Shown here one piece after another: positions 13,010 through 25,200 of a stretch of 64,000 nt of DNA. The position numbers and the translations under genes are program-made. Below the pieces are notes generated by a model. That model saw nothing but the letters and a program-made list of their open reading frames with translations, was not told the origin of the DNA and ran no database searches. Origin of the DNA: Nymphaea colorata (lineage: Eukaryota > Streptophyta > Magnoliopsida > Nymphaeales > Nymphaeaceae); the NCBI RefSeq assembly GCF_008831285.2, contig NC_045143.1, positions 21,828,302 to 21,892,301 on the forward strand, given 5' to 3'. Position 1 is the stretch's first letter; the number at the start of each line of letters is the position of its first letter.

Positions 13010-13392
13010 TTAAAAATATTGCTTAAAGTAGTGTGGAACTTTCACCGACACGTATAAAATGTTGGTTAAAGTCATCACTGCATATAGAATGTCAGTGAAA
13101 GTAACTTCACGATGTCCAAGCATAAAGCATTGATGAAGGGGTAAGTTCTACCAACACACTTGTTGGATGTTTGTAATTTTTTGTCAAAAGAAAAAACTGG
13201 CCATTGGTACAAATTAACTTTCATCGACATGTGATCTGGACACATCCGTGAAGGTCAACATTCATTGATGCCTTTTTACAAATGTCAGTGAAAGTTCATC
13301 TTCATCGGCATTCAAGTTTTGACATCAACAAAGAATGACTTTTACCGACGGCTACCCATCTACTCATCAGTGATTTCATGTTTTTGGTAGTG
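13010..13392 (-). repeat. CACTA terminus and subterminal repeats
   Basis: Plus-strand variants of ACTTTCACCGACA and its complement recur: near 13,039 (ACTTTCACCGACA), 13,092 (GTCAGTGAAAGT), 13,212 (ACTTTCATCGACA), 13,286 (GTCAGTGAAAGTT), 13,337 (ACTTTTACCGACG) and 13,370. They occur in both orientations and end at GGTAGTG. Such arrays are the transposase-binding ends of CACTA elements. Confidence 0.75.
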
Positions 13393-14904
13393 TACCGAAC
13401 ATCGTTAGTGTCTATCTCGCTGACAAAGGTTTTCGAGAAATCAGGCAAAGCAAGAACAAGCACATTCCACAATGTCTTATTTAAGGCCTGAAATGCTATA
13501 GTGATCTTCTCAGTCCAAACAAATGAATTCTTTTTCAAGTGCTAGATGATCGGAGGAGCAAGATGGCCATAGTGATCTAAATACTCATGATAGTAACCAT
13601 TGAGGCCTAGAAATCCATGCAAGGATCTGAGGTCCTTGAGTGTTGGCCATCACTGCATGACTTAAATCCTTTCACTGTCTGCCTGTACCCCACAAGAACT
13701 GACATGTGACAGAAATAGGCAACCTCCTACTATCTAAAGGTGCACCTAGAGTGCTTGTCATATAGACAATGCTTCTGTAGGACACCTAGAACAACATGCA
13801 TGTGTTTAAGATGATCATCTCAAGCGTGAGAATACACAAAGATGTTGCAAAAAACACCAACACAAACTTCCCCAAAAAAAAGCCTAATGATATCATTTGT
13901 GGTTTTCTGAAATATTGTTGGAACATTGGTGTCTCTAGGTGGAATAACCAAAATGTCATAGTGACCATCATGCATCAAGAATGTAGTCTTTTCCACATCT
14001 TGAGGGGCCATCTGGATCTAATGGTACCTAGAACAAAGGTTCATCTTCATGAAGTAGCAGGCACCATGGAGTTTATCTAAGAGCTCATCTATTATATATA
14101 TCGGATATTTATCTTTCATAGTTGTGTCATTTAGGGCTCTATAGTCTACACAGAAAAGTTGTGTTGTCTTTCTTTTCATCAAAATGACTGGAAAGGAAAA
14201 CAAGCTAGAGGAAGGACAAATTATACCACTCTCAAGCATTTCCTTAACCAGCCTCTCGACATCATTCTTCTAGATATGATCATAGCAATAGGGCCAGAAG
14301 TTCATAGGCTTGGTGTCTGTCTTCAATAGGATGTAGTGATCAAGAGACTGCTTTAAAGGTTGGCTAGTGGGCTCGACAAAGACATGGGAGAACTCACTCA
14401 GAACTTGTACTATTAGGACCTCCTTTTCAAACAAGTAGGGCTGACTCTTTACAATATATGCAAACATCATGCAGCTTTCATGACTTTCCTGAAGGAGCTT
14501 GAGGGCTTCCTTGGGTTTTACATGTGTAGGTGGGATTTTAGCTTTGACCTTGATTTGTTTCCCTCTTATAAGAAACAATGTGCACATCTCATTAAAATCT
14601 TACATGACTTCTCCCAAAGTCCTAAGCCAATACATCCTCAAAAACATGTCAATTCCCTTAATGGGAGCACATGCAGGTCTACATTGAAATTGTTATTTTG
14701 TAGCTGGACCTTAATATCTTGACACATGTGTTGATGCTAGAGTTTTGTGTCATTTTCTACAATGACCTCAAGAAAATGATGGCCTCTCCATGGATAGCCA
14801 ATGGTCTGCACAATTTCTTTATGAATAAAATTATGTGTTGACTAGGTTATCCACTAAGATTTCTACTTATGTGGCACCTAAATTACCCTTGACTTTCATC
14901 AAAT
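13393..14904 (-). pseudogene. Protease, reverse transcriptase and start of RNase H (minus-strand Gypsy)
   Basis: Protease sense includes STHNFIHKEIVQTIGYP. The RT region has LVKEMLESGIICPSSSLFS, FCVDYRALNDTT and YPIYIIDELLDKLHGA. The catalytic block reads GVFCNIFVYS in the frame that keeps the flanks, so the paired aspartates are lost, probably with a one-base change. RNase H begins with LALPDFSKTFVSEIDTND and is cut at 13,393 by the CACTA terminus. Confidence 0.8.
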
Positions 14905-15446
14905 TTAGGGAGTTGGCCCAGTAAGAGTGTGATAGGTGACATTGATATCTCCTTTTTCGTCATTGTTTCTATTTTCTTCTCTGAAAGTGCATTCTTCTTT
15001 GATGGACACCTCTTCTTCATCCCCAGAATCCCTGACTAGGAAGACATGCAAGGTTTTGCATGTGACCCTTGTACTACTTTTCATCACAATTGTAGCACAA
15101 TCCTTGTTTATGTTGTTCTTCTCTTTGTTGTTTTGAGATATATTTGACCTTAGGCACACCAGATGGGCCAGAACTAGATGGTTTTGACACAAGCTCGAAA
15201 TTTGGGGTATCTCATGGGGCTGGGTATGGTTGGGGCTTGTCTACATGGGATATCTCATAGGAACTCTTCCTATATGTTGACAATTCCTAGACCATTCGTT
15301 GGAAAGCATAGCCAACTTGAAAAATTCTTGGAAAGTAGTTGGTTGTGCAGCCAAGATTTCGATCTGTACATATTCCTGAAGTCCTCCAATGAAGGAGACA
15401 ACTAGGGCTCTAAATGGGATTGCTCTTAACATAGTGCTCAAATCTT
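14905..15446 (-). pseudogene. Gag fragment and zinc knuckle (minus-strand Gypsy)
   Basis: Capsid C-terminal sense at 15241-15441 reads ALVVSFIGGLQEYVQIEIL and TFQEFFKLAM. Around 15,090-15,130 the zinc knuckle CYNCDEK...GH...C can be read only by changing frame and crossing a stop. It is truncated at its N-terminus by the junction with the LTR. Confidence 0.75.
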
Positions 15447-16542
15447 TGTACTTCGTACCTCACACATTGAAGAGCTCTACATCCAGGGCAGAGTTGTAGT
15501 GTTCGCAACAAAAAAGACGCCTATGGACTACTAGAATTAGGCTGGGATTGAGATAAACAAAGAAGAAGTTGCAACACCTAGGGAATCGATGATGGAACAC
15601 AATCAGTGGTGGCTGCAATGCAAGGTGGCAGACGGTGGAAGCAATAGAAAAACATGGCGGTCGGCAGCAACTCACGGGAATAGATGAGCAAGGGAGAAAC
15701 ATGAGGGACTGAAAGAAAGTACTCTTACATTGTACTTTAGAATCTTCATTGCATAATTGAATTAGAAACGAGAATAGACTTCATGGGCAGCACCCAGTTA
15801 CAGAAATAAAATTGAATCAATAACAATTTATGAAATTCAAATAACAACATTTGATTGGCCAGTGAGAGATGGCACCATGGAGGGGACTAGATCTAGTGAT
15901 CTGATTGGCTCTCCTCCTTTGGACAACACAAAACAAGGGAGTTGCCATTTCGGGAGCCCGCCCAGATCTAGCACCATGGGGATGCGGTTTGGATGAGGCC
16001 CACTTCCGCTAAATGGCAGTTGATGCCAACAGACATGGTAGAGAGCTTGCAGGTGTGGTGCGCCTAATTTTGAAGTTGTGTCCAAAACCTATGGGAGCTG
16101 TGTGGCACCCCTGATACTGGCATGTGGAGGGCACAGCTTCACGTCTATCCTGCTAAGGTGGCTTTCCCAAAAAGGAAGGCATGTCCTCCTCGTGTGGCTA
16201 ACATTTAGGCTTGATGTGCTTGGTGTGTGGGTTCATCTCCTAGGTGGTGCTCAACAGGTCGAATGATTCCATGAAAGGGTGCTGATTGGTCCCAGTTGCT
16301 AGTGATTGAACCAACTTAAGTGTTCGGTGTGTTGGAATCAAGATCAGCTCAAGTGGGCTTGAGCAAAGTTGTACCTACTCGTGTTTGGCTTGACCTCCTC
16401 AAGTGTCTCATGTTGGTCTAGGTGCAGTTGAAGACCACGGTGCACTTGAGTACTAACCTCCTCCTGAAATTCAGTCATGGCTGGTTGTAGGATGGGGGTT
16501 GAAGATTGAAAAGGGTGTAGGCCTTTATAGAGGTTTGCATCA
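15447..16542 (-). repeat. 5' LTR of the minus-strand Gypsy element
   Basis: On the minus strand it starts TGATGCAAACC. It is homologous to 7778-8828; for example both share GATCTGATTGGCTCTCCTCC-like and TTGCCATTTCGGGAGCC segments. ORFs within it have no protein homology I can see and are chance readings. Confidence 0.8.
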
Positions 16543-18170
16543 CCGAGGATGGATAGTAGACAGTAACCAAGGGCCAAGGTTGGCCGGGTGGAGCTTGTCA
16601 ACAGCCAACAGTCACTAGGTAGGCTCGGCTAAAGGCCAAGACAAGATCTGGCTTTGGGGAGATTAACAAGGGCCACTACCAACTGAGGCTGGCTGGTTGT
16701 GGCTCAATAGAGGCCGATGCTGGCCATGTTGTGTTTTTTGTGGCTTACAAGCATCGAGCGAGACTTGACCAACACTGGGACAAGTTGAACATGGCTTGAC
16801 AGCTGGGCAAGGTTCAAACAGTGGCCGAAGTTGGCCCCACCAAGGCTGGGATTGGTCGTGCATGACTTGGTAGTGGCTGATGCCTACTGGACCATGCTCT
16901 GCAACATTCAAAGCTAGTTGGACTTGGCCGAGACAAGCCGAATAGGGTTCGACTACGACCAACACTTGCATGGCTGGTCTCAATAAGGACTAGGGCTAGA
17001 GGGCTCGGTTGGCCAGCGGTAAAGCAACAAGAGGGTGAGGTGAAGAAGGCTAAGTGGCACCAAACAAACATAAAAATGGTGTAGAGCTCTATGTCCAAGA
17101 GACAATGAAAGAGAGGAAGGTTGAGGTTACATGTTGGCAAAGGACGAGTTCACCAGCAGCTAAGAGAAATGGTTCACCGGCTAAGTGAGAGGTTGGACTT
17201 CTTTTCTCTAGTCTATTCCGACTAGATGACTTCCTCCTAGAGACGAGGCCACCGGCTCTAGCCAGTAGATGGTGCAGTGCGGTCTAGGTGAGGACCGCTA
17301 GCAATGCAGAGAGGCAGAATCTGTAGCAACAGTCAGCGAACTTCGTTGGACAGTTTGGGTCTTTGACGGCAATGTTCGGCTTTGGGTCTGAGGTATGTTG
17401 TAGAGCTTGACGTATGATTCCAGTAGCATGGCATGCAATTGTCGAATCTCAAAGCAGATTGCGGGTTGCTCGATTCCACTTGGAGGCGCATAGAGATCAT
17501 AGAGAGAGAGAGGGACATGAGTAGCAGAGGGTTGTTGTTGTGCTCTGGTGATGGGAACAGTGGCAGAAAGTGTTAGGGTCATTGATGGTGATAATGGATG
17601 GTGTTATGATGGTGATAATGGATGGTGGTACGATGACTGAATTGTGGGGAGTGGTGGCGAGCCTATGGTGAAGACGAAGGTGGTAGAGTTGGCTGGTGGT
17701 CAAGGGCAAAGGCAGCAAGTGGTGGTGCAATCAAGGGTGGTGATGGATGGTGGCTGGTAGAGGCATCTGTCGCAGTGCCAATGATGATTGGCCTCGTGGC
17801 AGAGTAGCGGTTGCGCAGTGGCTAGGGTGGTAGTCATCTTGAGGGAGAAAGAGAGAGAGAGAAAAATGGTTGGCCAACCTTGGTGGCCAGCTGGAAATGT
17901 AGCAATGGTGGTGGCAATGGCTGGAGCTGTGGCTGTGGTGCAGCTTGTTCATGGAGAGATCGCTAGTGGCAAGGTGTCTGAGGGCCGCGAAGAGCTTGCT
18001 GGAGCAAGGTTGAAGTTTATCTAAAGAGTGGCTCCTCTCAGTGGGAGAACTTTGCCCTGAGGTGATCGAGGTGCTGCTGAGGATTGATGGTGGCAGTGGC
18101 CAGCCGTCAGTAGAATTTAGGTGGTGGTTGCCCTTTTCAGGTGAGTCATATAGTTAATGAAGTCTAGAAG
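16543..18170. other. G-rich, repeat-like DNA above the Gypsy element
   Basis: No recognisable coding region; the many minus-strand ORFs are compositional. A GATGGTGATAATGGATGGTG unit is duplicated near 17,584-17,635, and a GA-rich tract (GAGAGAGAGAG) occurs near 17,850. Confidence 0.4.
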
Positions 18171-21100
18171 TGAGATACCATTAATGCTAAAATAAATGTT
18201 CTTAAATACACTTTAAAGAATAGAGAGAAAGGAAGTTGCACCCAACTGATGTGGTGCTTGCATGACACCCACATGGCATTGAGCTGGTAGGCACCTGAGG
18301 TAGGAAGGATTTAAAATTTGAATCCTGGACTTTGGTTCGCTGACTTTGTTTAGGGTAGCGTTTACATGTCAAATTTTCATCTTCCATGCATATCATATAA
18401 ATGGAATATATTGTCTGTAGTCTCTTATGGGATTTTGAGAGATGAGACCCGACTTGTCAAAATGAGATCTTATCGTTCTTGGTGCCCTTACTAGGGGTAA
18501 TAAGACCAAGGACTAGAGTAAATGTTCTAATGCCTAAATCTAAATGTCGTCCAAAACATAAGAACAAAAACTATACCCTAATTTTAAAAGTGTGCATGTT
18601 TTGAAACCTAAGTAGATCTAACAAATAGACAATGAACAAACGAGAATCAATTTTCTACACTGTTTATGCTTGTATCCTCATAGATCAATGCAAATCAATA
18701 AATTTAATAAAAAATAATGTGTGCAAAACTAGAAAATATAGACTATTGAATCCAGTCTCTACTAGGGATTTTAAATATAAGACGTTGAGGAAATTGGGTC
18801 CAAATATAGGAGCTGAACCATGATCTCAAAAGATTCTAGATCGACTCCCTATATTTTCATGTGATTCTTGTTCCAAGTTTGCAATGAGAGCTATCATAGA
18901 AATTCAAAATATTATGATCTAGAATTGACATCTAGAGTTTGTGATTCCAACGTTTAAGATCTGAAATCCAACAAGACATGACCTTATTTCTGCAATTTTG
19001 ATCCTCTAAAATCCAAATTTAGACATGATAGATCCAAATCTAGTGACCAACATTGATTTTGGCCTGATTAGGTCATGGTTGACCTAAGGTTTATGATCGA
19101 ATACTCTTGTTTCAAAATTTGATCCAAAATCCAACATATAAGGTTCAAGGTCCAAAATCTATGGTTTGAAATCCAAAATATAAGATCTGAGATGCAATAT
19201 TAAGATACAAATCCAATCTAGTTAAATTCTGGTTCCACCAATGCCATTCTTGGTCCCCTGACTGGAATTAACCCAATTAGATTCCTTTTGGATCAAGATG
19301 TGGGATTTAAGTAACTAAGGCTAGGCCGTGAAAAGAGACTAATCTTACAAAGGATCTGAACCAGACTAAAAATGGGTTTGGTCTCGGGGAAGAAGCCTAA
19401 CTAGGCTAGGTCTAAGTACATGGTTTATGATGTAAACTTCACGTTGAAGAAGGTCTCAGCTAGGTCTAGAGTACTGGGTTTTAGGTTTTGAATAGTGGAC
19501 TCTATGAGCAGTATGGGTCACGCCTTAGAGGACTGGACTAAGTTTGGACTCCACATGACCTAGGTTTGTTTGAAATCATTTGAAAAAGTTGATTTTGAAA
19601 ACATTTTAGAAGAACACTATAATTTTGAATGTGATATTGCGTGAGAACTAGATGGAACCCATAAGTTCACATACTAGGGATAATGTTACAGGGTGTGTTA
19701 CTAGGTTGACCTTGCTTAGTTTCAAACAAGGGTGCATGTGGGTGTAGGGTGATCCAGGTGCATATTAAAAATAACTGTGTAATGCATTATGCTCGCTCAA
19801 AGCGAAAACAAGATTTATATGCATGATTTAAGAGTCAAAACAATTAAATGAAACATGAATTGAAAATGAGGAAGGGATAAGCTGGGCATATCTAACCCCT
19901 GCCCCTAGCCTATAAAACATTAATTTAAATCTATTCTAAATAGATAAATGTGCTAAACTATAGTATTACTAAAGCAAATAAACAAAACATAGGAACTAAG
20001 CAAGAAATAAACTATATTAAACACGCCAAAAGCAAAAAGAAAAACTAAAACATTCATAAAAGAAAAGAAGAAAAAGAAAAGAACTAAATTTGAAATAAGA
20101 AAATAAAGAGGAGTGAAAAATGAAACTACCTGAACATGGAGACCCAACTGAGCCCGCTTCCATGACCTCTACACCGAGCCTGGTAGAGTCGGTTAAGTTT
20201 AATGCATCTTGAACCAAGACCTTGACCAAAGACTCTTGAAAATTTTAATTTATTTGAGCCAAGCCTTTGTGAGGACCCAACTGTAATTTTACCATACTTA
20301 TTGGGATATCTCGGCAGCTCAAAAATTGTATCGAGAGAGGGGGGTGTGACCCCCTTTTATAGTAGTGAGGGGGCCTTTGAGATTTTCAATCTAGGACCAA
20401 ATTTTAGTCCCCTCCTCACTCGAAGAAGCACAAAACTTTGGGCTAAAATCATGTTTTCAACATAAATTTATTCATGACAATCTCAAACCTAGTCTGAATT
20501 CAATTATGTGAAAAAAAATGTATGCACATAGAAGTGCTGATCGATTCATGATAAAGGATTTGGATTGACATGAAGCACGTAGAATGAACTATGCAAGAAT
20601 ATGATATAGAAAAAACGCACATTAAAAGCATAGTTTAAAACATATATCAAACAAAAAAATGTTCATTCTGGCCACATACACATATCGATTTTGATTCTGC
20701 CTGTGTTGATGTTCTCAGCAAAGAAATTTGCAAGATTCAAATCCTTTCTTATGAATTGACATTAGGCATGGAGTGAGAAAATCACAATGCATTATTGAAA
20801 TATAATGTGCATTAAGCTCACACGTGGATCTTGGATTTGGGTTTGATACTGGGATCTAGATCTAGGTCCAGATATGAAGAAAATTTTAGAAGATGGATCT
20901 AGACATGATTCTAAATTTGAAATAATGGATTCGGATCTTTGGAAATAGATTACATATTTAAAATTTTGATATGAGATCCATATATGGAAGTTGGACTTGG
21001 ATATAAAATCTAGATCAGAAATTTGAATTGGAGATCTGAAATGGCTTGAACCTAGACTTGGCTCGACCTGAGCTAGCTGGGTTTAGGCTGAGTGGCATGG

Positions 21101-22250
21101 GCTGGACCTGTGCTAGGTTTAGTTTTGAAAAGTGGGTTCAGCATAGGTTGGCCACTGGTTTACTGTGCTTGACTCAAGTGCTATTTTTGGAAACCCTAGT
21201 TTAGTGAAAATTGAGGTGCACTGATCTTGGGCTTGAACCTATTGGATTCCTGTGAATATATATATATATATAAGATAACTTAGAAACATATGGCTTCTAA
21301 GTTAAGTTTTATGAAAAATATGTGTAGTAGCAATTAACCATAATAACCCTTATGAGTGTAGGTGAGCTTATCACACTAGGAGATGTGCAGGATACATATA
21401 AAGCATCTTATGAAATTTAGTAGAAAATTGACCCCATTTTCCCTTCCAAACAATTTTTACATATAGTAAGATGACCCTTTTCTAAAGCTTGGGCAAGGGT
21501 AAAATGGAAACTTTTGATCTAAGCGATGTTCATCCAATTCAAACCTGGAAATACTCTCTTGAAGTGTAGCTGATCACAACCATGTGAAGAAATCAATAAA
21601 TAATTGACTCCCGAATCGAGCAGAATTGAGTTCAAAAGATTAAGCTACACTGAAAGCAAATGTCTGAACTTTAGTGAATTTGTAAAATGGAAACCAAGCT
21701 CATATTTGGATGAATGAGCTGAAATCAAAGTCCAAGATACTCATACTAGACACTGAAGAATATGATCTTAGTTCAGTATGAGTTGACATGGTGCAGATTG
21801 TGAGAATTTTAACTCAGACCTCTTAGAGCTGGTGAGGGAGTGTCACTCTGATTTTAGGACAAAGTTCTAGAACTCAAGTATGGATCTCGGAGCTAAAAGT
21901 AATTGAAGAAATACTGTATATGCATTTATGAGAGCTCATGTTTAGATCAGTTCAGACTGGCATCGTCTTTAGAATTGGCAGGTGCATGGTTTTAGTGAGT
22001 TGGTTGAGCTAGAGTGGTTTGATTTAAATTTGAGGAAACCCTTGTGAGCTGACTCTACCGACTCCTGAGGTCATGTAAAGTTGAAAAATGGCCTAATTGT
22101 TCAAATGTTTGGCAATTCTTTGAGATTTGGTGAAAATCCCCACCTTTTAAATCTAGTGAATGCATGCATGGACAAAATGGTCATTTTTAGGAATAGTAAC
22201 CCAAGTATTTGTGTCTAGGTGCTTAATACTGAGATGAAAAGTGCTTGTTT
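18171..22250. other. Degenerate LTR-like DNA, no gene
   Basis: Words such as AATCCAAA, GATCTAGA and TAGATCC recur at 18,900-19,220 and, in the opposite sense, at 20,840-21,060. On the minus strand a CTATAAAAGG at 20353-20362 follows a GC-rich palindrome, as in an LTR promoter. A (TA)n tract is at about 21,257-21,273. I saw no coding domains. Confidence 0.4.
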
Positions 22251-25200
22251 GGTCTAGACCTTGTTCTTGAAATTTGAAAGCTCAAAGAAGGGTAAAGCAA
22301 TCATTTGGAAAAAAGAAAATTGTGTGTTCGCAGGTAGATTGATGAGCTGGACTCTAAGAAGCACAAAACTGACATGGATTGATGAAGTGTCACCTAGCTA
22401 TATGTTGACATGGAGGGGAGAGTCTGTGAAAGTTGGTGGGATGGCCCTGATTGGCCTAAACAATGTTGAGCAGATGGAGGAGTTGGCACCCACATGTCAC
22501 GTGTGGGTGCCAAGCTGGGCTTGGGCCCGGATTGCTAAGCTGTCTGAGAGAAAACACACAAAGCTGAGCGAGTGAGTGGGGGCATGCTGATTGGCTAGGG
22601 TGCAACCTAGACCATGCAGTGGTCCAGCATGGCCCTCCTAAGCCAAGCTAGCAGTCGCAAAGTTGGCTAGGGCATCAACCCAAGCAACTAATTGGTCCAA
22701 TGTGGCTCGGTCAGGTCTGCACTAGCCTGAGCTAGAGCATGGTGGCTAGGTAATGCACTACTATGCACTTGGGTGGCATGCTGGCCTTTTGAGTAGTACA
22801 GTGAGCAGGGAGAGAAAGAGAGAGAGAGACGAGCTAAGCCAGGACCCCGAGTCCACGTGGCACATTGTGGGGCATGTTTGTGGCGTACAAGGGCTCCGAC
22901 TTATCGAACATAGAACTGACCAGGTGGTGCCTTGAATGCCCATTGGCCAGGACGCCATCTGAGCCCACTTGCTGATCCAGCGTGGTTGGGTGCACCCACT
23001 TCTCTCACCTACTCAGCTAGTCCAGGCTAGGTGGAGAGTGCTGGTAAGCCTAGGCAGCATCTAGGCCAGCTGACTGGTCCACAATGGCGACTAGGGAGAG
23101 ATTGGCATGATGAGGGGGCTCACCCGTGCACTATTACAGACTAAGAATTTCATCTAAGGGGTTGGACAAGTGAAGAACATCAAACTACCTAGTTAGAGAC
23201 CATTAGAATTGCATCATTTCTTCTCTCTTATCAGAGTACCAAACCGGTAGGTGTTCTTTGTCTTATATTTTATTCTAGGGTTTAGTGCCATAGCTTTCAG
23301 TACATATTTAATTTTGGTTTGTACATAATTTTCAGCATGATTTCTCTTATTTCAATCTTCATTTTATTAGATTTGGGTTAGTATTTTTGCGGCATGGATG
23401 GGTTTTTGCCAAGATATTGTTGGGGAAACCTATGTTGCATGGGTGACAACCATTTAGTTTGCTAGCAATAGATTTTGTATCCATGTTTCATCATGTAAAG
23501 TAGTGATTGTCATGTAATAAAAATATGATATTTCTTTCTGTACTTCTAACCTAAATTGTTGTGGATCTCTGTCTATGTGCTCAAAATTTTCTACTTGATT
23601 TCTGTTTTGGTCAGTCTAGCCACAATCCTCTTAGGCGCCATTGGAGTTTTTTTCCTTTTGTTGGACTGTATTGGTTTCTTAAGGTAAAAGTGTTAGACTT
23701 TGGTTAGTAGTTCTGATATTTTGTATTTGATCATGCCATTTCAGCATGTATACATATGTTTTATTGATTTAGTTAATTATTTACATGATGGAGAATTAGT
23801 TTTAAATCAAATGTGGAATTTCATGTTCTTGGTTAGTCAGTTTTCCTTATGTCTTTATCTTAGATAGATTTCTTTGAATTGTAAGTCTTGCTTGCAGTCG
23901 TCCAAAGCAATGTTCATTAACTTAAGTCTGTTTTTTTTTTTCCTTTCACATACACTACATTGTTTCATTCATACAATAATGTCTTAATATTGCTGACCAT
24001 GCATTTCCCTTAGGAATATAATTATTGTGCATTTCACTACATTCATTGATGTAAAATTGGCTGGAATCAGCTAATCACCATTGTGTGGAGATTTTGGAAA
24101 CAAGGAGGATAATAGGAATTAGGAATACTTTTCAGACACAATTTAGGAAAATGCAAGATAGGAAGTTTCCTATTCTTGTGCATTAGACTAAGGAAACTGC
24201 CAGAAGTTGACATAGTTGGAATTTACAACTTTTAGAAATTCTCTTGATTATGGATAATTGTTGGATTCGAAAGGTTTGCTGCAAAGATTTTGGGGAATTT
24301 AAGTTTTGGAAAATCTATCTAATTACCTTTTTTTAGGAATCTAAGATATGGTTGGCACCATTTTTAGGAAACTTGCCAAATTTTTAGGAAATATATGCTT
24401 GACACCATTTAAGAGTTTTTTCCAGATGCTGTCATCTCATGTATAGCAATTTCGTTAGGTGTTGGCTTAATATTTAGGTTAATTATAAAATAATTAATGA
24501 ATATATATTATTTAACATAGTTTTTGCCTAGGTTATAACATACATGTTAGTGCACTAATGTGGAGCAGGGCTATTAACATGGACAGGTAGGTGTCATGTG
24601 CCTCTCGGCCATCCAACATCCCTCGCATGCATCAATGCATACATGCATTGTGTATTATGCACTGCCATCTATACATCTCATGTAGTTGGGTAGTCTATCC
24701 AACCCCATCATCAGAGCATGTCCACCTGCATACATCATTCATCATCAGTCTTATACATGTGCATACACACATAAGCATCATACCATAGCATGTCATGTTT
24801 TGCTACAGATGCATCATCATCATCATACATATAACATCAGCTCACATGCCTATGCATGTTTCATATCATCATGTTGTCATTAACTGGGTATTTATGTTTG
24901 TCATTTAATATACTTCATGCATTATGTGCTTTCATCTTGCCATCTGTGTCCTAGATAGCATGCATCTCACATCACAAATCATGCATTTCATGCATAGATG
25001 TAGTGTAAATTAATTTTTAGTAGAAATTTTTCTTCTTTTAAGTATTAGGTTGGGATGGGTGGGGTTAGTTATGTGTCCTCGCATATGTTAATCTATATGT
25101 CACGTGTTTTCTTGCATGTAGATGTGCTAGAGAACATGTTACACTGCTGGTTTATATTCTAAATTTTATTTTATGTTCAGAATATGTTCAAAACCATATT

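Larger units (their letters stand above)
10578..13392 (-). mobile_element. CACTA (En/Spm) transposon nested in Gypsy RNase H
   Basis: The right end is exact: the minus strand begins CACTACCAAAAACATG at 13392, a canonical CACTA terminus, and is flanked by Gypsy coding sequence. Within ~380 bp of that end are subterminal repeats, and the minus strand encodes N-terminal transposase segments. The left end has no intact CACTA sequence (10577 onward reads CATAATC), so that terminus is mutated or lost. The 3-bp TAC at 10575-10577 and again at 13393-13395 would fit a target duplication. Confidence 0.8.
7778..16542 (-). mobile_element. Ty3/Gypsy chromovirus on the minus strand, split by a CACTA element
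   Basis: Reads from high to low coordinates: LTR (16542-15447), truncated gag, zinc knuckle, protease, RT, start of RNase H (to 13393), CACTA insertion, rest of RNase H (from about 10,577), integrase, chromodomain, purine tract, LTR (8828-7778). Every coding segment has stops and frame changes. The primer-binding site and gag N-terminus are missing: gag sense runs directly up to the LTR, so a deletion removed the leader. The lower LTR boundary is inferred from where the two LTRs stop matching. Confidence 0.85.
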
